Shown: one piece after another, positions 47,280-58,079 of the stretch
Position numbering within the stretch: the stretch's first letter is position 1
Layout of the letters: the number at the start of each line of letters is the position of its first letter
Origin: Hyparrhenia diplandra
Lineage: Eukaryota > Streptophyta > Magnoliopsida > Poales > Poaceae
Direction of reading: 5' to 3'
Assembly: GCA_015847255.1 (NCBI GenBank)
Contig: JADLZK010009272.1
Location: forward strand, 248,001 to 312,000
Length of the DNA: 64,000 nt
Program-made: the position numbers and the translations under genes
The notes under the pieces: generated by a model
What the model was told of the DNA's origin: nothing
The model's database searches: none
Seen by the model: only the letters and a program-made list of their open reading frames with translations

Positions 47280-47897
47280 TTGACCACCTCACTGGCCTCA
47301 CTACATTAAGCATCAACGAATGCAGTGACCTCAACAGCTCACCTGAGATCATACAAGCCCTCTCTGTCTCTAAAAATGCAATTGGGAACGCCGTGGGGTG
47401 AGCTAGAACTGCCGAATTGGTTGGGCCAGCTTGCATCACTTGAGGATTTGACCGTACGCTGTCACCAGGTGAAGGTACGCATGATGGCTTCCCACACCTC
47501 ACTCGGTTGCGTTCACTATGTCTGTGAGTTTGGAAGCATGACTACAGTGCAGCAATGGGTGGGAACCCTTGTCTCCCTCCGGCGGTTGCAAATATTGAGC
47601 TGTGGAGACTTGAATGATTTGCCAGAGAGCATCGGGCGCCTTAGCTCTCTAAAGGACCTTGAAATCAGCTACTGCTACGGCATCACGTCTCTACCAGAGA
47701 GCATTGGGTGCCTCACCTTTCTCAAAAAACTTTGTATCGAACATTGTGGCCGCGTCACATCTTTACCAGAGAGCATACAGCAGCTAACCAAGCTCAAAAG
47801 GCTAGATATTGTCCAGTGCGAGCAACTAGAGAAGTGGTGTAAAACTGAGGAGAACAAGACGAAGCTCACTCATATCAGAGAGAGAAGATTCAGTTAA
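47280..47897 (+). pseudogene. Partial duplicate of the NLR leucine-rich-repeat tail
   Basis: The sequence from about 47288 parallels 43828-44427 of the NLR: the SxxxCSDLxSSPEII start, ELPNWLGQLASL, LTVRCHQVK, SMTTVQQWVGTL, then LPESIGRLSSLKDL, ITSLPESIGCL, SIQQLTKLKRLDI and LEKWCKTEENKTKLTHIRE, and a stop at 47895. A frameshift lies near 47390-47480. It has no NB-ARC part and starts abruptly at MITE sequence, so it is a truncated copy, possibly left by unequal exchange. Confidence 0.85.
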
Positions 47898-48305
47898 GGT
47901 CCTAGATCGAGATTTATTGAAGAGTTCAAGAACCTTCCTAGCTGTACCCATAGTTGGCAGAGATAGAAATGATTAATCCTTATTAAGCACGCATTGTGTA
48001 TTACTGAATTTCACTATTGCCACATCATATTTGTTTCCTGTCCGCAAAGCTTTCCCCACTGTTAATCAACACATAGTGTTTATCATGTGTGATTGTGTAT
48101 TACTGAATTTCTCCATTGCCACATCATGATCCAACATCCAAGCAGTTGTAGCTCTTGCTTAGCTTCTTCTCCTACTGATCAGCAATCAGCTCCAGCAATA
48201 AAACATTATAAAGAATTATTTCCATCTAAACCAAGACAAACACAATCCTTATTCCTGACAAAATTTAATCACAACAGAACCGGGAACAGGGGTAAGGCCC
48301 CATAA

Positions 48306-49109
48306 GAGCATCTCCAGAGGCTACCTAAATGGACTACCTATCCTAAATTTAGTTAGTTGGGGCAACAAACATATGTCCAGCCAGACTACCTACTTGGCCC
48401 AACAAATTTGTTGGCTACCTAAAAACTCCCCTTGGTCTACCTATTCCCGTTGGGCCAGCAGATGGGCAGCTAAAGTTTTTTTTTTTCTCTTCCATTCTCC
48501 CGCACGCGGTTCTACTCGTGCGCGCGACGCAATTCTCCGCGACACGCGGCCGTCGTTGGACCTTCACCCGCCACTTTCCCGGTCCAGCGAGGACCCCGCC
48601 CCCCCCCGCCACGGGCGGCCCCACAGCTTCCGGCGCGGCCCTCCCCCCGATGTGCGGCGCGTTGGTCCTCTGGCGGCGGCCCCCACCTGTCGGCAGCGCC
48701 GCCCTTCCGTCCGAGGGCGGGCGGCGGCGCCCCTGCCGTGCCCGGCAAGGCGCGCGGCGGCCCTCGATCCGCCCGGCCGTGTCTACTCCGACCGCCACGC
48801 AGGCGCATCTATCCGGGGCACTTGCTCGTGGCTCACCTTGATCCACCATCCCGCCGCGACACAAGCGTCCCGGCGCACAAGGGCAACCGTCTACTCCTCC
48901 GACGCGGCCCCGTGGTCAGTTTGACGAAGGAATGAATAAGCAGAGGAAAGGGATGACAGGTGGGCTCCACATGTCATGGACTTGAGGAATGAGATTGGGT
49001 AGTGTGGTTTAGGTAGTACTGCTGGAGTTGAGTGCAAAATTTAGGTAGAATGAAGTTTGGTAGCTAAATATAGTTTTAGGTAGTCTGTTTAGTACCGCTC
49101 GAGATGCTC
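48306..49109. mobile_element. PIF/Harbinger-type non-autonomous element, 804 bp
   Basis: Inverted ends GAGCATCTCCAG and CTCGAGATGCTC, flanked by TAA on both sides (48303-48305, 49110-49112), the 3-bp TWA target typical of PIF/Harbinger. The GC-rich middle (48500-48900) gives long arginine/proline-rich frames in several registers without domains; I do not call a gene there. A palindrome CCAACAAATTTGTTGG near 48400-48415 is shared with the element at 52734-53522. Confidence 0.8.
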
Positions 49110-49862
49110 TAAAGACAGAGAAATGGCCCAACCAATGTGATGCTGTTCAACACTTGTATTAGAGGGCATCGATCGCCATACGTACTATTTTACAAATGTG
49201 GGATGTGACGACGAAATGCTGAACGCTTACAACGTGCGAGCGGCGAGAGTACACCTTGGAGGATCGAAATGCCCTACACGTGTGGCGGTTGGGTCTCACG
49301 CGCTGCCACGCACGCAGACACACGAACTCTTCGTGTCCGTGCTTGTTGGCAAGCAGCCAAGCACTTCTTGGATCTGTTGAACTGCGCGCCAAGCCAACTG
49401 AACGGACAAACCTGAAGAAAATCTGCAGAAGCTGAATCACCAGTAGCCATGCAAAGGCATTTCTCTATTTTCTATGAATTCAACAACTGCAAGTCACGGG
49501 CTAAGCGCTAGGGTGATTGTTTGGTAAAAGGAACTTGAAATAAAAGGAGCTCGTGTGATGAACTTTACAACGTATTGCTGTGTTCAATCAGCAGTTCAGC
49601 ACCAAAGAATGGCCTGAATCCAAGCTCACTGAATGACCAAGAAAAACAACGAAATCTAATCTACAAATATCGAAAAGAAATACTTTTCCGGAAATGTAGA
49701 ACATATATATATGTAAGAAATCCTCGCAACGAAAATATGTTGTACATATTGTAAGAATTGAAATAGTGGGTTCAAGATGTATCCCCAAATTCCATGTGTG
49801 GAGTGCAAAAATCAGGAAAAAAATTGAAGAGGGAGGCCTGACATGGTGGATGAGAGCACTCT

Positions 49863-49997
49863 GACTAGCCAAGAAGACCTGCCCATGCAGCCACATTACA
49901 TGCATCATCCATGCAGCAAAAATTCAGCTTGTGCAATTTCCATGTCTGGAGGAATTGCCAACATAGGGCGTGCATAGGCAAGTCATTCTTGGCTAGT
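49863..49997 (-). ncRNA. MIR169: MIR169 precursor hairpin, copy 1
   Basis: The 21-nt mature microRNA is 49975-49995 on the reverse strand, beginning TAGCCAAGAATGACT and ending TGCCTA. As I remember it, this is rice miR169n/o. The opposite arm (49863-49884, reverse strand GGGCAGGTCTTCTTGGCTAG..) pairs with it almost fully: TAGCCAAGAA, one bulged T, GAC, then G:U and C/T changes, extended by TATGCA/TGCATG. The terminal loop is about 85 nt. Plant DCL1 would process it, and miR169 guides cleavage of NF-YA (CCAAT-box factor) mRNAs, with roles in drought, salt and nitrogen response (established for the family). The gene starts to the right, with a TATA box at 50123-50130. A second copy is at 59974-60101. 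Confidence 0.93.
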
Positions 49998-50122
49998 AAA
50001 AGGGGCTCTCCATCTCCATGTGAGGCCGCCCTCTTCTTGTTCTTCTTCACCTGCTCTACTCCAGGCCTGCTAGTTCTGTTGAGTGTGGTGTTTGTGTGGC
50101 TGCACTGGTTGCATACAGGTGG

Positions 50123-50130
50123 TATTTATA
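50123..50130 (-). promoter_or_regulatory. TATA box of MIR169 copy 1
   Basis: Reverse strand TATAAATA in the context CACTATAAATACCA, about 128 nt before the mature microRNA. The identical context lies at 60243-60250 before copy 2. Transcription would start roughly 30 nt downstream, so the pri-miRNA leader is about 100 nt. Confidence 0.75.
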
Positions 50131-50285
50131 GTGTGGACAAGGAGAGGGGGTCAGGTATATATTTTGGGTGAGCAGCATCTGTCATACTAGCAGGCTAGAC
50201 ATTTAACAACAACATCTTCCAAGAGCTGCATAGAGCTATATCAACTATAATGAAAGACATTAGATTTATTGTTTTATAATAAAAG

Positions 50286-52733
50286 GCATAAAATCTAACT
50301 AATTATATACAAAAAATTTAGCCACAGAAAATTGAATTTCATGAAGAAAAATATTCGAATTCATATACAGGCTCCAGAATGTCTTCTCGACCATTACTTA
50401 ATTAACAATCACTAAAACCAATCAACATACTCATGGATCCAAATATATTAAACCATTCAGCAATTATTAAATGGTATTTCAGATCATCTATTAAGTAAAA
50501 AACACTATAGAAAGGCATAGGATGCATGTTCTTCACTCCTTTAGAGTAATAAATGAATATTTGCCCCAGTGTTTTATAAAACAAGAGGGATAAAAAAAAC
50601 ATAGGAAATTTATTGAAAAAAGGCATAAGGACCCTATGAAAAAGTTATAATCAAGTTGATTAAAACTATGTTCCATTCTAATGGCAACAATGTTTTGATT
50701 CCTGGTGGCGGGAAGAAAATCGGTGGCTGTGATAAAATGAGCAAGAATTGTAGACCTTTGGGGAGATTGTCATGGAATCTCTCTGGATATAGAGTGACCC
50801 AAGTCCACGCTATCCAAGTAGACATTCCTCTCATGATATATCTTGGTACGATTTGATCCAAAAGAATGTGTTGTGTGGTTTCAAATGGAAACAAAGCTAA
50901 GATGCTATTCATTGCATTATTGGAGAATGCTGATTCTCCATCTCTTCTTTATGGAGATCTCTTATTACTTAGACAATGTCCAGTAGTTTCTAAAACGTAT
51001 GTGGGCAGGGGCGGGCCTGCTATTGATGCAAGGGTATTCAATTGAATACCCAAATTTTTTGGCTAAACAATTTTATATACATAATATACAACATGCGCAT
51101 GCATCAAAAATAGAAAATAACATCATAAAACATGCTTCCCAATCTTATAATGTCTCTTGGGCTCAAATAACTTACTTCCCGGTCTCTTTTTGTTATTAAG
51201 TGTGTGCTATAAACCTATACTTTAGGTTGGCAAAAGAATTTTTTTCCGCCCTTTGAAAATTTTGAATACCCACGACCCCAAATCCTGGGCCCGCCCCTGT
51301 ATGTGGGTAAATTAATGAGTTTTCTATGTGACTAAAAAAATTGAGAGCATATTTGTTGGTTTCTCCAACCGTTGCTAAAATCTCACTCAAGATAGAAGGC
51401 AATTCTACATAACAAATTTAAAACTATTTCTAAATCACACCAGCCACTTTTATACTTTCTTCCCCTCTTATACATTTGCATCGGGAACCCTTTTGTACTT
51501 TTTTTTTTTTTGTCACATCCTTCCACCTTCATTTTGGCATGATGATCCGCTCGGCGTATATATCCATGGCATGGGGGTGGTTTTTTCCACGTGCTAAAAG
51601 ATTGAGTGATGGGTTTGAGGAGTTGTTAGAGATGAGTTTTTGTTTCCAATCTTGACAAAATTTCTAAATTGAGAGACTATTTTGGGCACTCTTGGAGATG
51701 CACTTGGACTAACATGGTTTTCATTCTTTGTTTTTTTAATGGTTGTGTGAATTTTAGTGTTAATAAATCATTAAGGCTTCCTTCACGTAAAAGGATAAAT
51801 ATGTGTTCCTATTACAACTAAGCAAAGATCACAATATTATCCAGTAAATTTTCCTTTATGGATCGGCCAAGTACACAACTTTGTAAGCAAAACCAGTAGA
51901 TGACTTGATTCGCTCATGTATTCGCTGCCCTTTTATGGCAAAACTTTATGCCATTCGAAGGGACAAATGCTAGACTTGGACATAGTACATCCAGGTGCCT
52001 CTGCTGCAGGTTGCCATTACCTAAAGCAGATTTTAACTTTCCTAGAAGAACTAGTGCATTAATTTCCCTCGTGTAGTTGACTCCATACCAAAATCTTTTG
52101 AAATCTCATGTTCACAGCAACTTGCAATTGGTCGGATCGAGATGCCGAATGCAATGTTCGGTACAAGTATCCGAGAGGTATCATCGCCTCACAAAAAGGT
52201 GCAAATCTTCAGCAAATGTCAACGAGCATCCAGCTAGTCAAGAATTGGAACTCTGATAGGATTATATTCTGCAACGATGGATGCATTGAAGAAGCGCCTA
52301 ACAGGACAAGCAATGAGGTGCATATCTTCAACACTGTTCATCTAAATGGTTGTTTATCCTGTTTACACACCGTTTAAACAGTATAAGCTAGCATGTCATT
52401 TCTGTTTAATCGATCATTTATCCACTTTGAATGGTTGTATGGCCCAGTTAAGTATCCATTTAACACAAATAATAACCAAACGACAAGTGACCAGATAATG
52501 GTGTGAGGGTCCTCACAAAAAAATGGTCTGAAGGGCGTGCGGGTGGGGGTCACCGGGCGGCGAGGTGGCAGCGGCCATTGGGCCAGCCGCTTGGGGGGCG
52601 GCAGTGGCAGCGTGCGGCTAGGGTTGGGGCACGGGTGCGAGAAAGCGAGAGAGCAGGAAACGAGCTTTCGCTGCTGATTGGATCGATTACATCTTCCTTT
52701 GTATTTATAGTCATCGTAGGACTTGACTCGTAA
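50286..52733. other. AT-rich intergenic DNA, no gene seen
   Basis: Apart from the hAT MITE at 51006-51299 I recognise nothing. Frames such as 50912-50634 (reverse) and 52108-52377 (forward) show no domain, repeat or conserved motif. 52500-52640 is GC-rich. Nothing here is shared with the other side of the MIR169 duplication. Confidence 0.5.
51006..51299. mobile_element. hAT-type MITE, 294 bp, with perfect 8-bp duplication
   Basis: Inverted ends CAGGGGCGGGCC and GGGCCCGCCCCTG, directly flanked by TATGTGGG at 50998-51005 and again at 51300-51307. An 8-bp duplication and CAGGG ends are typical of hAT elements. No coding capacity. The exact duplication suggests a fairly young insertion. Confidence 0.92.
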
Positions 52734-53522
52734 GAGCAACTCAAGTAGCCCCAAATCGAGACCCTACTTTTAATTTGGGTGTTGCCCCTTACTTTTGTTG
52801 GCTCGATTTTTCACTTCTACTCCAACAAAGCTAAAGCACTCAAGTTTCATCCCCAAATCTATCTATGTACCAATGACAAACAGGACCCGCTCGTAGTCTC
52901 TCTTTTTCTATTCTCCTTCATTCTTCCTTCAAGGCGATGATGCGGCGGCGGCGACCTCCGGCAACATATCACCGCACATGCAAGGCGACAGCGAGCTCCG
53001 GTAGGCCCGTGCGTGCGCCCACGCTTCACTTCTCGGAGGAGGGGCCGCTCCCATGCACTCGGCAAGAGCCGGGGCCACTTCCATGCGGCCGCGGCCGTGG
53101 TGGAGGCGGGCGGGCGGTGCGCTCGCCGGAGGGGCGGTTGTGCTCGTCGAAGGGTGGCGGGCGGCGGTCGTGCTTGTTGGAGGCCGCTCCCGGCGCTCGC
53201 GCAGCGGGGGCTACTCCCGTGCGGCCACAACTGCGGTGGAGATGGGCGGACGGCACGCCGCTCGAGGGGTTGTCACGCTCGTCGGAGGGGTGGCGGGCGG
53301 GTGAGCGAGCGGCAAAGATCACGGTTCCGTCTGGCGCGGGAGTGAAAAAGTCGTATAGTCCGAAATTTGTTGGGCCAACAAATTTGTTGGCTTTTGGGAT
53401 GGATTTTGTTGGCCCAACAAATTTTAGGGCCCAAGTAAGGGCCCCCCGCTGGAGCACATTTTTGGCTTGAGCGCCCATATTTAGCTATGGGAGCTTAAGT
53501 AGGGGGACTGCTGGAGTTGCTC
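52734..53522. mobile_element. PIF/Harbinger-type non-autonomous element, 789 bp
   Basis: Inverted ends GAGCAACTC and GAGTTGCTC with TAA on both sides (52731-52733, 53523-53525). The middle (52930-53340) is GC-rich with arginine/glycine-rich frames in all registers. Near the right end are the palindrome CCAACAAATTTGTTGG (53373-53388) and repeated GGCCCAACAAAT. These features make it a cousin of 48306-49109. Confidence 0.8.
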
Positions 53523-54150
53523 TAAGCAAACTAGAAGATCAATCCTTGTGGAAACCGGATTCTCCTTCTAATCATAACAGACTCAACTTTCTATCTTAAC
53601 CAACTTATTTCTTAAACCGGCAAGGACTCCATATGATAGATGATGGCGGTGGGCGGGCCGATCGTGGTGGTTGTGGCTAGGGCACCGATCCTCCCTTCCC
53701 CCTTGCGCACCCTAGGGTAGGCCATGGGCCCCGGCTAAAGCGGCCATGGCGGTGGCGCCTCCATCTTGGGCCCGAATTGGCCCGTAGTCTATGGCGGGAA
53801 GTACAACCAATGTTGGGTGCGTGACAGTTCCCACCTTCTCCACTTGGCACATCGTCATGTCGAATTGCGACTTGGGCATCTCCGTTCGCTACTGTAAAGG
53901 ACGTCGTACCGTTGTCGGGAAGTTGAGATGAAGCGTCTCCCTTGGGGGGTGTGACGGCTATGCATGTAGTCATCGTTGTCAGGGGCGAGGTCAATGGTGT
54001 AAGTGCAATCAAGCTCTAAGTGGGTTTTGGCGTTGATGACCACCTAATTAGGGAACTAATGAGATTTGTCGAGATGATATGCAGGAAATTAGAAAGGAGG
54101 ATGATGAATGGGTTGGAGGACCCCTCATTATGCTTTGGAGGCACCCTCAA
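53523..54150. other. Unassigned DNA between PIF element and copia LTR
   Basis: A reverse frame of 111 codons (54012-53677) is rich in Thr, Pro and Arg without a domain I know. It may belong to a decayed retroelement. No gene is claimed. Confidence 0.35.
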
Positions 54151-55221
54151 CTCATGAAGGCCTAATTATTTCATACTTTGAATATTGAGTTTAGGTAAAT
54201 CCGCACTATTAAGAGGGATCCGAAGGCAACCGGTCAAGTGTCGAATCAAATGCTCAAACCTACCTCGGTTTCATCACCTCACATACCCAAAAAATGACCC
54301 AAACAAAATCCGAGATTCTAATTGTTTTTTGGACCCGCAGCACCGCCAAGGATTGAGAGGAGCACTGCTGCTCTCAATTCGACCGTTGGGCCCAAGGGGT
54401 ATAAATATCCTTTTCTGCCCCTCCCAACGGGTATCTTCTTCCCCCAACATTCATTTCGAAGAGGAACCCGACCAGAGCTCTTTCCCTCTCTCCTCCATTG
54501 TTGCTCCTCACTCCCTCAAGCTAGATTTCGATTTCCACCATCAAATCTTGAGGGAAAAGGCAAACAAACTTCGATTGGAGACCGGATCTACAGCTTCCCC
54601 ACCTTGAAAGAGCATTTGGTTCGCGTTTGGTCGGGAACCCTAGGGTTCTTTTCTCTTGGAGCTTGCTCCTAGACGGCTAGGCGTCTCCCTTGAGCTTGCC
54701 AACTCGTGTGGCAGCCTTGGGAGGTTTGTAACCTCGTTCTAAATCAAGAAAATCACCCCACATCTCTAGGGTTTGGTCCCTAGACTTGTGAACGAGGGAA
54801 AAGGCAAGCCTTAGTGGCAAGCCAAGCCTTGTGTGGCAACCTCAACAATGTGGAGTAGGCCAGCCTTGGTGGTGACGCCGAACCACGGGTTAAATCGCTT
54901 GTCTCGTGTCTTTGTTTTTATTATTACCGCAGTTTATATTTGTTGAGTTAGGGTTTCAACCCTAAGCTGTTGGTTCATTTCGTTACATTCGTACCTATGT
55001 TCAGCGATCTGCGGGGAGGAGTGGAATACACTCGTGAGAGCTTTTCGGCTTGAGTTCGCGCCTTTGCCGATTCATTTTATTTAGACAGAGCAGTTGATCT
55101 TTGCTCTTAGAGAGGAGCATCTTTGCGGTCCATTCTTATATCCGCTTTCGAGCTGAATTTTTGCGGGAGTTTTTAACAGTCACGCCTATTCACCCCCCGC
55201 CTAGGCCCGAGAGATCCTACA
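54150..55221 (+). repeat. Ty1-copia (SIRE/Maximus-like) LTR, start uncertain
   Basis: It ends with the phrase GCCTATTCACCCCCCGCC..ATCCTACA, characteristic of the 3' end of grass Maximus/SIRE-type copia LTRs. A promoter-like CCAAGGGGTATAAATATCC (TATA 54400-54407) followed by a CT-rich leader is inside. The left boundary was not found, and the expected tRNA-Met primer site does not follow at 55222, so it is a fragment or a solo LTR. Confidence 0.55.
54400..54407 (+). promoter_or_regulatory. TATA box of the copia LTR
   Basis: TATAAATA with a pyrimidine-rich stretch downstream (CCCTCTCTCCTCC at about 54484), inside the LTR. Confidence 0.55.
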
Positions 55222-55566
55222 ATGGGAAGTCGGTGCCATATCGTTGAGGCCGTGTGTGTGTCGTGGAGATGTCATAAAATCGAGCATGAAGCCAAAAGAT
55301 AAAGGCCCCTATATCAAACGCACCTAAAGAGAGTCGATGCACATCGAGTTTGGGAGGAGCCCGATGTTAATGTTGTCGGCACAAGCGATTAGTTGTCCCT
55401 AGGTGTCAATGAAGGTGATCATTGTCGCTGCTATGTGTTGTTGTACTCGCTATCCATGGCACAACAAGATGTGCGAGGGCATCCGATTGTTTTGCCCTCC
55501 TATCTGTGGTAGATGTGCTCCCAATGCCACCAACTCCATGTTGGCGGGACCTTCATGTTGTAGGAC
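55222..55566 (-). pseudogene. Left continuation of the gypsy remnant 56836-58010, beyond the solo LTR
   Basis: If the solo LTR 55567-56830 and one copy of AGGAC are removed, this DNA joins 56836 onward, where reverse-strand gag and protease remnants lie. Reverse frames here are broken and no reverse-transcriptase motif is clear, so this assignment rests on the target-site duplication. Confidence 0.4.
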
Positions 55567-56830
55567 TATTGGTAAAAGTTATCCCACAGTAAATATTTAT
55601 AATTTGTATAATCCATAGCGAACAGATCTTGATGAGCACTTCACCGGGGAGGGGTTTTAAATATCGAATACACGGGGAGAATGATGTGAGAATAATGAGA
55701 CTAAACTAAATCCCTGAGACTCTAGAAGAAACTGGAGAATATAAAGGTTGAGAAGATGTCTATGTTGTAAGGCTTAAAGATATTTCTTAATGGGGACGTA
55801 CTCAAAGGAAAGCAAGGACGAAACGTGCAATCCTCCAGTAACTAGGTCCTACTTGGCCTATCCAACGGGAAGTAGACTCCAAAGGAATCAATGGTACTGT
55901 CACTACCACAAACTACCACGCTTCGAAAGGTAGGATGTATTTATGAGTTATCTAGTCCAAACACCACGCTTGCACTAGGGGTAACAACTTCAACTCAAGA
56001 GCGACAAGAATTGAAGTACTCTAATAAAGAGTCGTAAACCGAAAGAAATATAAACAAGTAAACTTACTTAAATATAAGGTTGATCCACCAAAGAAGTCTC
56101 AAGATCAAGTGCAATGAAACCTTTGATCCCAGAGGTACAAGCGTAGAGGAGTCACCGACAGATACGACACTTCCCCTTCTTCTCCTCTACTCACTCTTTA
56201 TCTCTCAAGAATAGATCTAGTCACTCTCGTGGGGTACTAAAATCTATCTCTCAACTTTCTAACTATCTCTTTCAACTTGATCTCAGCTCTTCTAATTAGA
56301 GAGGTATGGCTCTAGATGTTGATCAGAGTTGAGTCTGATGAATAATGATTTTAATGCTTAGGTCAGAGGTAGGGTCATCCTTATATAGTCATGGTCGATG
56401 AATATGAACCCTTGGATCAAACCGACATTCAATAACGGTATAGATACAACCTCAAAGTCGGTTTGGAACCGACCTAAGAAGATGAGGCTGACATCTTGGT
56501 CCCACCTGGCGGCCGGCCTAATCCTCTCTGGTGGCCGCCAGGGTTTTGTGGCCCAATGGTGTCAGCCTTCTCCTGGTGTTTTTCGGGTGTCTTCTAGAAT
56601 GTTTTAGTTCACTTTTTGGATTGAAATTCACCACTGATTAATCTTCTTATCAAATGGGAAATAATCTCTGGGTTTTTCTGACATTTACCTGTCAAGTCTC
56701 TGAAAAGATATAAATCACCAAAACTTGTGGAACTATGTTCGTAAAGCCCCTAATCTATGTTTATATTCATTTTATACCCTTATTATATGTCTAATTGACT
56801 TATAAAAGCATAGCTTAAGAGGTGTCAACA
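55567..56830 (-). repeat. Solo LTR (1264 bp) related to the nested TR-GAG LTRs
   Basis: The right end GTGTCAACA and many interior phrases (AAACCGAC, AGGCTGACA, TCCCACCTGG, AAATCACCAAAACT, AAGCCCCTA, TTTATATTCATTTTA) match the LTRs at 15461-17192 and 22386-24151 in order and orientation. The perfect 5-bp duplication AGGAC flanks it (55562-55566, 56831-55835 region read as 56831-56835). The left end reads TATTGG where TGTTGG is expected, one G-to-A change. No interior or second LTR is present, so it is a recombination product. Confidence 0.82.
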
Positions 56831-56835
56831 AGGAC

Positions 56836-58010
56836 CTGCAAGATATCAGGGAGCCATACCAATGCTACCGGAAGATAGAGATGCCCATTGAATAAGATTA
56901 GGCCTCGGCCCGTGGACCAAGATCACGTGGCCTGACCCTCCGCTATGGTCATAGCTACCGTCAAAGTTCTTGGTTCTCTCAAATTGCTTGTCGTGTGTGG
57001 GTCAACACGTCATTGTTGATGTTGTTGATGTAGTCCAAAGCGTTGGATAGTCGAGCTCTTTGCGCCTGGTTCATCACCTTACACGGTGGTGCTAGAGGTG
57101 TGGTTGTCTCAGCGCACATCGTTGGAGAAGGTTTTGTTAGGGAAAGCACCACCGTTGACGATCAATGATGTGTTGTCGCATTGAGGGTACGTAGATGGCC
57201 GTTGCGGACATAGCAGTTCCATCTCGTTAAAGTCCCACGTGATTCTGCCAAGGATAGCTAGTTAGGGCATGCCAAGGATCACTGATGTCATTGTCGATGT
57301 TGAGGAGGAAGGCATTGATGACGAAGGTACAGTGTCGTCATTGATGTGTAGTGGTATAGCGAATGCAGCAGCATTGCATGATACTTTGTCACCGCTGCCA
57401 ATGACGATGGTCGTGTGGATCTGTTGCTCCTTGAGTCCAATGGTTCGGGCAATGTTGATGTTGATGATGTTGTGCGTCAAGCCGTAGTCCACTAGCGCAT
57501 GGACGTTAGTGGCTTGGAGCACCCCTTTTAGATACATGGGAGAGGCGCTCGGTAACACTGGACTGTGTTGTGACAATCCTCGTCATGAGGTTGTTGTCTG
57601 TCTCCTCCTGGTTGTAGTCATTGACGATGGTGACGTCCAAGACCAATTTGCACTTATGGCCGCATTCAAACGGCTCATCGCAATTGAAGAAGAGGGGTTG
57701 GCACGACGTCTTCCCATTGTCTCCTCATGTGTGAGGCACTTGAAGGGGACGTGGTGTTAGTGTCACTGTATTGTCCGTAGTCGTGGTCGTCATAGTTGGT
57801 GCGTCCATGGGAGTTGTTGCTGCCTTTGGGGGGGAAGAAGCATCTAGGCTTGAGTGTGGACGCCATGTTCGCCTCCACATTGAACATCATGTGTCGCTCA
57901 TACGCCCGCGCCAAAGACATGGCGGTCTCTATGTCCTGCGGGGCAAGCAGCTTGACATCTATCTTAGGGCGTGTTAGCTCTTGATAGTGTGTGATACGGA
58001 TCATATTCGG
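56836..58010 (-). pseudogene. Reverse-strand gypsy gag-protease remnant
   Basis: 58004-57675 is gag tail: ELTRPK, DIETAMSLARAYERHM, then a basic stretch and PTPLLQLR. A frame change leads to a damaged zinc-knuckle area. 57576-57262 is a retropepsin: YLKGVLQATNVHALVDYGLTHN, IARTIGLKEQ, GSGDKVSC and VILGMP. The catalytic Asp-Ser-Gly is changed to Asp-Tyr-Gly and a stop follows at the Trp of the usual GMPWL; then LGRITWDFNEMEL (about 57210-57250). This is a pol-type gypsy protease, unlike the gag-type ones at 1660-2005 and 19757-20876. Confidence 0.8.
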
Positions 58011-58079
58011 GCGTCAACAAACTTTTTGGCGAATCTATTGGTGAACAAGAAGAAGATCTAGATTCAATCTACTAGCAAC

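Larger units (their letters stand above)
49163..50285 (-). repeat. Duplicated MIR169 block, copy 1
   Basis: It is collinear with 59333-60410 in the same orientation: shared CCTACACGTGTGGCGGTT, GCAAAGGCATTTCTCTATTTT, AAATTCCATGTG, the hairpin, the TATA box and TATTGTTTTATAATAA. The similarity covers promoter, hairpin and downstream region, so a whole transcription unit was duplicated. Plus-strand and minus-strand frames in it are not conserved between the copies and are treated as non-coding. Confidence 0.85.

Noticed and set aside
48373..48924. Open frame of 183 codons, forward strand
   Set aside because: Within the PIF/Harbinger element, in low-complexity GC-rich sequence with equally long overlapping frames. 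It could be a captured gene piece, but nothing supports a protein.
52937..53470. Open frame of 177 codons, forward strand
   Set aside because: Same situation inside the second PIF element: Arg/Gly-rich in every register.
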